From the NCBI GenBank assembly GCA_029559155.1, contig JAKQCM010000455.1:1-55925 (forward strand): 55,925 bases of DNA, written 5' to 3'. Below, piece by piece: positions 50,827 to 55,925 of the stretch. The notes under the pieces were generated by a model. It had not been told where the DNA came from. It ran no database searches and saw nothing but the letters and a program-made list of their open reading frames with translations. Source of the stretch: Chloroflexota bacterium. GTDB lineage: Bacteria; Chloroflexota; Anaerolineae; Promineifilales; Promineifilaceae. The stretch's first letter is position 1; every line of letters starts with the position of its first letter. Position numbers and translations under genes: made by a program.

Positions 50827-51999
50827 TTAATGGTGGAACAGTCGTTCCCCGGTCATGACCATCGCCATGCCATATTCGTCACAAGCTTCTATGACGGCGT
50901 CATCCCTGACTGAGCCGCCGGGCTGTACGACATAGCTTACACCACTTTGTTGCGCGCGGTCGATGCTGTCGCGGAACGGGAAGAAGGCGTCGGAACCAAG
51001 GGTGACGCCGGATAATTGATCCAGCCAGGCGCGTTTTTCGACGGCCGTTAACCGCTGCGGCGGCGTGGCAAAACTTTTTTCCCAGACAGTTTCTTCGGCA
51101 GGCGTTAAATGGTCCAGCAGGAATTGGTCGATGGCGTTGTCTCGTTCGGTGCGGCCGATTTTTTCACGGAAAGGTAAATTGAGCACGCGTGGATGCTGGC
51201 GCAAAAACCAGGTGTCGGCTTTGCTGCCGGCCAGCCGGGTGCAGTGGATGCGCGATTGCTGCCCTGCGCCCACGCCGATAACCTGGCCATCCAGCGCGTA
51301 ACACACCGAGTTAGACTGCGTGTATTTCAGGGTGAGCAAGGCCACGATCATGTCTCGTTTGGCGGCGTCGGGGATGGTTTGCACGGCCGTTACCACATCC
51401 ACCAGGTCGCCATAGGTCGGTAAAGCGTCATTACGCTTTTGCGCCAGGGTCAGACCAAATAGTTCGCGCTGCTCCATTTCTGGCGGCTCATAATCCGGGT
51501 CTACCTGGATAATGCGGTAGCCGCCTTTTTTCTTATCCTGCAAAATTTCCAGCGCTTCCGGCTCATACCCAGGGGCGATAACGCCATCGGAAACTTCGTG
51601 TTTGAGCAGTTGAGCCGTGGGCGCGTCGACCACGTCGCTCAGGGCGGCCCAATCGCCAAACGATGAGATGCGATCGGCGCCGCGCGCACGGGCATAGGCC
51701 GCTGCCAGCGGCGACAGCTGTTCGGATTCTACAAAATAGGCTTGTTTCAAGGTGTCATTGAGCGGCACGCCAACGGCCGCTCCGGCCGGGCTGACATGTT
51801 TAAAGGAAGCGGCGGCCGGAAGATTCAGAGCGCGTTTAAGTTCGCGGACCAACTGCCAGGAGTTTAAGGCATCGAGCAAATTGATGAAACCCGGCGCGCC
51901 GTTGAGCATCTGAATGGGCAGCGCGCCCTGGTTGACATAAATCCGCGCCGGTTGTTGGTGAGGGTTCATCCCATATCGCAGGATAATTTCTGATTTCAT
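50827..51999 (-). CDS. purH: Stand-alone AICAR transformylase (PurH C-terminal activity)
   Basis: A 390-residue enzyme that formylates AICAR to FAICAR in purine synthesis. The start LRYGMNPHQQPARIY and the catalytic Lys67-His68 in SFKHVSPAG are typical, with the later blocks LKYTQSNSVCYA and SDAFFPFRDSID. In most bacteria this activity is the C-terminal part of one bifunctional PurH; here it is a separate gene of the stand-alone class (about 390 residues). It lies 55 bases downstream of the IMP cyclohydrolase gene, and two ACGGCCGT octamers lie inside it. Confidence 0.92.
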   Translation of the reverse strand: MKSEIILRYGMNPHQQPARIYVNQGALPIQMLNGAPGFINLLDALNSWQLVRELKRALNLPAAASFKHVSPAGAAVGVPLNDTLKQAYFVESEQLSPLAAAYARARGADRISSFGDWAALSDVVDAPTAQLLKHEVSDGVIAPGYEPEALEILQDKKKGGYRIIQVDPDYEPPEMEQRELFGLTLAQKRNDALPTYGDLVDVVTAVQTIPDAAKRDMIVALLTLKYTQSNSVCYALDGQVIGVGAGQQSRIHCTRLAGSKADTWFLRQHPRVLNLPFREKIGRTERDNAIDQFLLDHLTPAEETVWEKSFATPPQRLTAVEKRAWLDQLSGVTLGSDAFFPFRDSIDRAQQSGVSYVVQPGGSVRDDAVIEACDEYGMAMVMTGERLFHH

Positions 52000-52054
52000 G
52001 ACATCCTTCCAGAGTTAATTTTGGTGGAAACGGCCGTGTCCCAAAAGCCAATCG

Positions 52055-52639
52055 CTACCCGGCAGCGCCTGCCAGATAGGCGGTGATGGCCGTGTCGTAG
52101 TCGCGCGTGTGGGCAAAGGCTTTAATCGCCAGGGATTGTCGGCTGGCCGGGCTGACTTGCCCATCAACGCGCAGTTGGGCCAGAACCAATGCATAATCCT
52201 GTGGGTCGCAGACCACAGTCACGCGGGCGAAATTTTTGGCGGCTGCTCGCAGCAGCGTAACGCCACCGATGTCGATTTGTTCGATGGCCTCGGCCAGGCT
52301 TACGCCGGGTTGGGCGATGGTTTTTTCGAAGGGGTAAAGATTGCACACGACGAGATCGATGGGGTTTATGCCTTGCGCCCCCAGGTCGGCGCGATCTTCA
52401 GGCAGGTCGCGGGCCAGGATGCCGCCGTGCACGGCCGGGTGCAGCGTTTTTACCCGGCCGCCTAACATTTCCGGCGCGCCGGTGATCTCGGATACATCCA
52501 AAACGGGTAGTCCCGCTTCTCTAAGCTGCCGGGCGGTGCCCCCGCTGGCGATCAATTCCCAATTCATGGCGGCCAGGGCAGCGGCAAATTCCAACAACCC
52601 TGCCTTATCGTATACGGAGAGAATGGCTCGTTGCATCAT
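52055..52639 (-). CDS. purH: Stand-alone IMP cyclohydrolase (PurH N-terminal MGS domain)
   Basis: A 194-residue methylglyoxal-synthase-fold enzyme that closes FAICAR to IMP, the last step of de novo purine synthesis. [12 protein letters not shown] at the start, ASGGTA (31-36), [20 protein letters not shown] and YPFEKT are the MGS/PurH signatures. The start MMQRAIL at 52639 is preferred; the reading frame continues upstream to 52765 but that extension lacks family similarity. First gene of a minus-strand purine pair, with a response regulator gene behind them. Confidence 0.92.
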   Translation of the reverse strand: MMQRAILSVYDKAGLLEFAAALAAMNWELIASGGTARQLREAGLPVLDVSEITGAPEMLGGRVKTLHPAVHGGILARDLPEDRADLGAQGINPIDLVVCNLYPFEKTIAQPGVSLAEAIEQIDIGGVTLLRAAAKNFARVTVVCDPQDYALVLAQLRVDGQVSPASRQSLAIKAFAHTRDYDTAITAYLAGAAG

Positions 52640-52815
52640 AGTCAGAAATTTACCACAGCGGGGGGCGAAAGGCCATTCGATTGAGGATGAAATGCAGGTC
52701 ACCGGCCGGGGGTGGGGGATGATGAGTTCCGCAGAAGTTTTTTGCCTATACGGGGCCGGGGTCATTTCAGGTGGTTGTGGCTGTGTGGTACACTACGGAC
52801 CCTTGTTGATTGTAA

Positions 52816-53763
52816 ATGAGTAGAAGAATGAGCATGGATGACACACACGCACGGCCACGGCCGTTTCCCCTTTCGGTGATTATCGTCTCGTATAATACGA
52901 AGCAGCTGTTGGATGATTGCCTCGGCTCGCTTCTGGCCGCCGACGCGCCGCCGGGCGGGCTGGAAATAATCGTTGTCGACAACGCCTCGGCCGATGGCAG
53001 CCCGGCGATGGTGCGCGAAAAATACCCGACCGTGCGTTTGATCGCCAGCCAGGAAAACAAGGGGTTTGCGGCGGCAAATAATGCGGGCACGGCCGTTTCC
53101 CAAGGCGATTACGTCCTCTTCCTCAACTCCGACACCCGCGTCGATCCCGATGCGCTAACCAAGCCATTGGCCTACATGCAAGCCAATCCGGACGTAGGCG
53201 CCCTCACTGTGCAGCTTATCTACCCCAATGGCCAGCGCGACCCCGACAATCATCGCGGATTTCCGACGCCCTGGAATGCCCTGTGCCATTTCTCCGGCCT
53301 CAGCCGCCTTTTTCCCAACACGCCCCGCTTCAACGGCTACTTCCAATCCTACGCCGACTTCAGCCAGACTCACACGGTGGAGGTTACCGCCGGATCGTAC
53401 ATGTTGATGCCGCGCTCTCTGTTCGACCTGTTGCGCGGTTGGGATGAAACCTACTTTTTTTACGGCGAAGACATTGATTTTTGTTATCGGATTAACGAGG
53501 CCGGTTATAAAATTGTCTACTATCCGCAGACGCAGGTGCTGCATTACAAAGGAGCCAGCTCCGGATTGCGCAAAGAGTCGGCGGACATTGCCCGCCCACC
53601 CAAAGAGACGCGGGTGAAGGTGGCGCAAGAATCAGTGCGGGCGATGCAGGTGTTTTACCGCAAATTTTACAGCCGCCAGTACCCTTCTTGGGTCACCGGT
53701 CTGGTGCTTGCGGGCATACGCGTGCGCGGCTGGTTTCGCATCATGAAACACAAACTAACGTAA
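52816..53763 (+). CDS. GT2-family glycosyltransferase (rhamnosyltransferase-like)
   Basis: A 315-residue GT-A glycosyltransferase: [38 protein letters not shown] (Gly/Ala-rich donor loop), [13 protein letters not shown] for metal binding, and [13 protein letters not shown] (ED). This pattern is that of WbbL/RfbN-like rhamnosyl- or mannosyltransferases. The start could be ATG 52816, 52828 or 52834. It stands apart from the polysaccharide block on the plus strand, divergent from the purine genes. Confidence 0.9.
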   Translation: MSRRMSMDDTHARPRPFPLSVIIVSYNTKQLLDDCLGSLLAADAPPGGLEIIVVDNASADGSPAMVREKYPTVRLIASQENKGFAAANNAGTAVSQGDYVLFLNSDTRVDPDALTKPLAYMQANPDVGALTVQLIYPNGQRDPDNHRGFPTPWNALCHFSGLSRLFPNTPRFNGYFQSYADFSQTHTVEVTAGSYMLMPRSLFDLLRGWDETYFFYGEDIDFCYRINEAGYKIVYYPQTQVLHYKGASSGLRKESADIARPPKETRVKVAQESVRAMQVFYRKFYSRQYPSWVTGLVLAGIRVRGWFRIMKHKLT

Positions 53764-53833
53764 CCGCTCACCAATTCGCCAGCGAGCCGGCCAATCACCC
53801 TTACCTAAATCGCTCTCAGCAGCAAAAATAGTT

Positions 53834-53863
53834 ATTGACTGATTAGTCAATCTGTTATATAGT
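53834..53863 (+). promoter_or_regulatory. Promoter with overlapping TetR-type operator
   Basis: TTGACT (53835-53840), 17-base spacer, TATAGT (53858-53863). The 18-bp palindrome ATTGACTGATTAGTCAAT (53834-53851, 7-bp arms) covers the -35 and spacer, 20 bp before the TetR ATG. A near-identical copy, 16 of 18 bases, lies at 54455-54472. It suggests autorepression by the TetR protein. Confidence 0.7.
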
Positions 53864-53870
53864 AACACCC

Positions 53871-54437
53871 ATGAACGAGAAAGAAATGCAGCTTATCGAA
53901 GCGTCCATTGACCTTTTTGCCCAGGAAGGGTTTTGGAACACGCCGACGTCGCGCATTGCCAAACATGCGGGCGTGGCTACCGGTACGCTGTTCAATTACT
54001 TTGAATCCAAAGACGTGTTGATTGACGCGGTGTACAGGCAGCTCAAGCAAGAGTGGCGGGCGCACGTGCTGGCTGGCTTTCCCCAGGATGGCGCGCTCAA
54101 GGCCCGCGTGGGGCATATCTGGTTTCGTCATATTGATTGGGGGCGGCGCTTTCCCCTTCGGTACAGGCTGATGATGCAGCTCAAGCTGTCTGATTTGGTC
54201 AGCCACGAGATGCAGCAGAGCCAGGAGGCGGAGCTAGCATTTGCTTACGAGATGATTGTGCAGGGCATTGCCGCCGGAGAGTTGGTTGACGTGGATCCGG
54301 CGTATCTTGGCCGCATTTTTTATGCGCAGTTGGAAGCGGCCGTTTCCTATGCCACCGAACACAGTCTGGCCGACATGCCGTTGACCCGGCACATTACCCA
54401 GGGGTTCGAAATTTTCTGGAAGGGCGTGACGCGCTAA
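53871..54437 (+). CDS. TetR/AcrR-family transcriptional regulator
   Basis: A 188-residue repressor. The HTH domain is residues 5-50 (LIEASIDLFAQEGFWNTPTSRIAKHAGVATGTLFNYFESK is its full extent; key turn AGVATGTLFNYF). The C-terminal ligand domain is helical and without recognisable similarity. It is expected to bind the palindromes at 53834-53851 and 54455-54472, controlling itself and the dehydrogenase gene at 54501. The ligand is unknown; a hydrophobic or aldehyde-like compound would fit the downstream enzymes. Confidence 0.92.
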   Translation: MNEKEMQLIEASIDLFAQEGFWNTPTSRIAKHAGVATGTLFNYFESKDVLIDAVYRQLKQEWRAHVLAGFPQDGALKARVGHIWFRHIDWGRRFPLRYRLMMQLKLSDLVSHEMQQSQEAELAFAYEMIVQGIAAGELVDVDPAYLGRIFYAQLEAAVSYATEHSLADMPLTRHITQGFEIFWKGVTR

Positions 54438-54454
54438 AATTTTTTTTGACAAAA

Positions 54455-54472
54455 ATTGACTGACTAATCAAT
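54455..54472. promoter_or_regulatory. TetR-type operator upstream of the dehydrogenase gene
   Basis: ATTGACTGACTAATCAAT, matching the palindrome at 53834-53851 at 16 of 18 positions. A TTGACA-like -35 lies at 54446-54451. It sits between the TetR and dehydrogenase genes. Confidence 0.6.
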
Positions 54473-54500
54473 CTGAATCCACAGAATTAGGAGAATTTTC

Positions 54501-55430
54501 ATGAGTGATAAATGGACCCAAGCCGATATTCCCGACCTGGCCGGCAAGGTGGTTGTAATTACCGGCGCCAACAGCGGGCTGGGGCTGGAATCGACCAAAG
54601 CGTTGGCGGCCAAGGGGGCGACGGTGGTGATGGCCTGCCGCAATCTGGACAAGGCGCAACAAGCCCAGGCTGCGGTGCAGCAAAGGGTACCCCAGGCCAA
54701 ACTGGAGGTGATGGCACTGGATAATGCCAGCCTGGCTTCGGTGCGGGCGTTTGCCGGGGCGTTTCAGGAAAAGTATAGTCGTTTGGACATTCTGCTCAAC
54801 AACGCCGGCGTCATGGCCATTCCGCGCGCGGAAACGGAAGACGGGTTTGAGATGCAGTTGGGGGTGAATCATCTGGCGCATTTTGCCCTGACGGGGCTGC
54901 TTTTGGACCGGCTGATGAGCACACCGGGGGCGCGCGTCCACAGCACCGCCAGCAGCGCCGCCTTCAACGGATCAATCAATTTTAATGATTTGATGGGGGA
55001 GAAGGCATACGGCCGTTGGACGGCCTATGGACAAAGCAAACTGGCCAATGCCGCGTTTGCCACCGAACTGAACCGGCGGCTCCAGGCTGCCGGTCACGAC
55101 ACGATAGCCAACGCATCGCACCCCGGGTTTGTGCGAACCAATTTACAAACCAACAGCCTGAATCAATCAGGAGCGCCATTTTTAGAGCGGCTACTGTATG
55201 GCATGACAGGGCCGCTGCTGGCCCACGATATCAGCATGGGCGTTTTACCGCCGTTATACGCGGCGACCGCGCCCAGAGCTAAAGGCGGGGTGTTTTATGG
55301 GCCGAAGACATTCCGCATGCGCGGATATCCGGCGGAGCAACGCTGTAATGATGCCCTTGAGGATACGGCCGTTCTCCAACGCCTCTGGGCAATATCGGAA
55401 GAACTCACAGGTATTCCCTATTCATTTTAA
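54501..55430 (+). CDS. Short-chain dehydrogenase/reductase (retinol dehydrogenase-like)
   Basis: A 309-residue NAD(P)-dependent SDR. TGANSGLG (21-28) is the cofactor motif, NNAGV (100-104) follows, and Tyr176/Lys180 in YGQSK form the catalytic pair. The sequence style ACRNLDKA, LDILLNNAGVM and AFATELNRRL is that of WW-domain-oxidoreductase/retinol-dehydrogenase-like SDRs. It probably oxidises or reduces a lipid-type alcohol or aldehyde. Its expression is probably under the TetR protein through the operator 29 bp upstream. Confidence 0.9.
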   Translation: MSDKWTQADIPDLAGKVVVITGANSGLGLESTKALAAKGATVVMACRNLDKAQQAQAAVQQRVPQAKLEVMALDNASLASVRAFAGAFQEKYSRLDILLNNAGVMAIPRAETEDGFEMQLGVNHLAHFALTGLLLDRLMSTPGARVHSTASSAAFNGSINFNDLMGEKAYGRWTAYGQSKLANAAFATELNRRLQAAGHDTIANASHPGFVRTNLQTNSLNQSGAPFLERLLYGMTGPLLAHDISMGVLPPLYAATAPRAKGGVFYGPKTFRMRGYPAEQRCNDALEDTAVLQRLWAISEELTGIPYSF

Positions 55431-55476
55431 CGCCCACTTGACTGGGGCTGAACACATACACAAAAAGGATGATGAC

Positions 55477-55925
55477 ATGAACAAGAAACTCATTGGTGGC
55501 GTAACGGCCGTTCTGGCCGGCATTGGTTTATATCGATTGATCAGCGCCCGACAACATGACGAGACGCCCGCGGCGGGCCAGTGGACAACGGCCGATATGC
55601 CCGACCTGACGGGCAAAGTGATCATTGTGACGGGGGCTAACAGCGGCATTGGTCTGGAAGCGGCGAAAGAATTTGCGCGCCACGGGGCCAGCGCCGTTTT
55701 GGCCTGCCGCAGCCTGGACAAGGCCGAAGCCGCGCTGGCGGAAATCCAGGCCGAAATTCCTGGCGCACAGGCGGAAATCATGCCGTTAGACCTCGCCAGT
55801 TTGGCGTCGGTGCGGCAGTTTGCGGCGGCATTTCAGGCCAGGTATGACCGTCTGGACGTGCTGGTCAACAATGCGGGCATTATGATGGTCCCTTATGGCA
55901 CAACGGCAGACGGGTTTGAACGGCA
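55477..55925 (+). CDS. Short-chain dehydrogenase, N-terminal part (runs off window)
   Basis: The frame from ATG 55477 to the window end encodes 149 residues without a stop. It starts with a hydrophobic helix (about 5-23, GGVTAVLAGIGLYRL) and continues with TGANSGIG (52-59) and VNNAGIMM. It closely resembles the preceding SDR but adds a membrane anchor. AAAGGA precedes the ATG. It forms a pair with the TetR-controlled gene and is the last gene in view. Confidence 0.85.
   Translation, partial: MNKKLIGGVTAVLAGIGLYRLISARQHDETPAAGQWTTADMPDLTGKVIIVTGANSGIGLEAAKEFARHGASAVLACRSLDKAEAALAEIQAEIPGAQAEIMPLDLASLASVRQFAAAFQARYDRLDVLVNNAGIMMVPYGTTADGFER

Larger units (their letters stand above)
52..55511. 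repeat. Dispersed palindromic octamer ACGGCCGT
   Basis: The self-complementary octamer ACGGCCGT appears about 105 times across the window by eye count, in most genes on both strands and in some gaps. First copy at 52-59, last at 55504-55511. Chance expectation at this composition is about one. Within genes it most often encodes Thr-Ala-Val in frame (ACG GCC GTN), also Asn/Asp-Gly-Arg and Arg-Pro. Resembles the HIP1 octamer of cyanobacteria in behaviour. Confidence 0.85.

Noticed and set aside
1..55925. CRISPR array, tRNA or rRNA genes, transposase genes
   Set aside because: No regularly spaced direct repeats, no cloverleaf with CCA-end features and no transposase motifs were seen on reading both strands.

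Overview
The window is about 56 kb of a bacterial chromosome of moderately high GC. It is probably from a Chloroflexota (Anaerolineae-like) organism. The pointers are exported proteins carrying a [YF]LPxxxR tail or linker, FG-GAP and LamG surface proteins, a stand-alone AICAR transformylase beside a separate IMP cyclohydrolase, and SpoIIE/STAS/HATPase signalling genes. This taxonomic placement is inference. No rRNA, tRNA, CRISPR array or complete insertion sequence was seen.

Layout. 1-6.4 kb: the end of an alpha/beta hydrolase gene, a small membrane protein, an SGNH hydrolase, an exported FG-GAP repeat protein and a VanZ/LamG membrane protein. 6.6-40.2 kb: a large cell-surface polysaccharide locus. 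It encodes a nucleotide-sugar dehydrogenase, a sugar epimerase, a DegT aminotransferase, many GT2 and GT4 glycosyltransferases, a PIG-L deacetylase, an FkbM methyltransferase, three hexapeptide acyltransferases, two tandem C-methyltransferase-like proteins, a Wzz-like protein, a Wzx-like flippase, a CpsD-like ATPase with a broken P-loop, an O-antigen-ligase/Wzy-like protein, and several exported jelly-roll or FG-GAP proteins. 40.2-46.1 kb: a structured intergenic region, then a membrane GT2, an initiating phosphoglycosyl transferase, a WecG/TagA glycosyltransferase fused to two STAS domains, and a nucleotidyltransferase-hexapeptide-phosphoglycosyltransferase fusion with degenerate active sites. 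46.1-49.2 kb: a partner-switching cassette (STAS, GAF-SpoIIE phosphatase, RsbW-like kinase) and a response regulator ending at a clear terminator. 49.3-55.9 kb: a HAD-MazG fusion, a minus-strand purH(N)/AICARFT/response-regulator set, a GT2, and a TetR regulator followed by two short-chain dehydrogenases.

Working model (inference). The locus makes nucleotide sugars, starts a repeat unit on a polyprenyl phosphate, extends and decorates it, flips and polymerises it (Wzx/Wzy/Wzz type), and places jelly-roll and FG-GAP proteins on the surface. STAS domains fused to a glycosyltransferase, directly upstream of a STAS/SpoIIE/HATPase cassette, suggest that polysaccharide synthesis is controlled by phosphorylation-dependent partner switching.

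The strongest non-gene signal is the palindromic octamer ACGGCCGT. It occurs roughly 105 times by eye, about once per 500 bp, against about one expected by chance. It lies inside genes on both strands and shows in proteins as recurring Thr-Ala-Val. Intergenic spaces also carry at least two families of perfect hairpin repeats.
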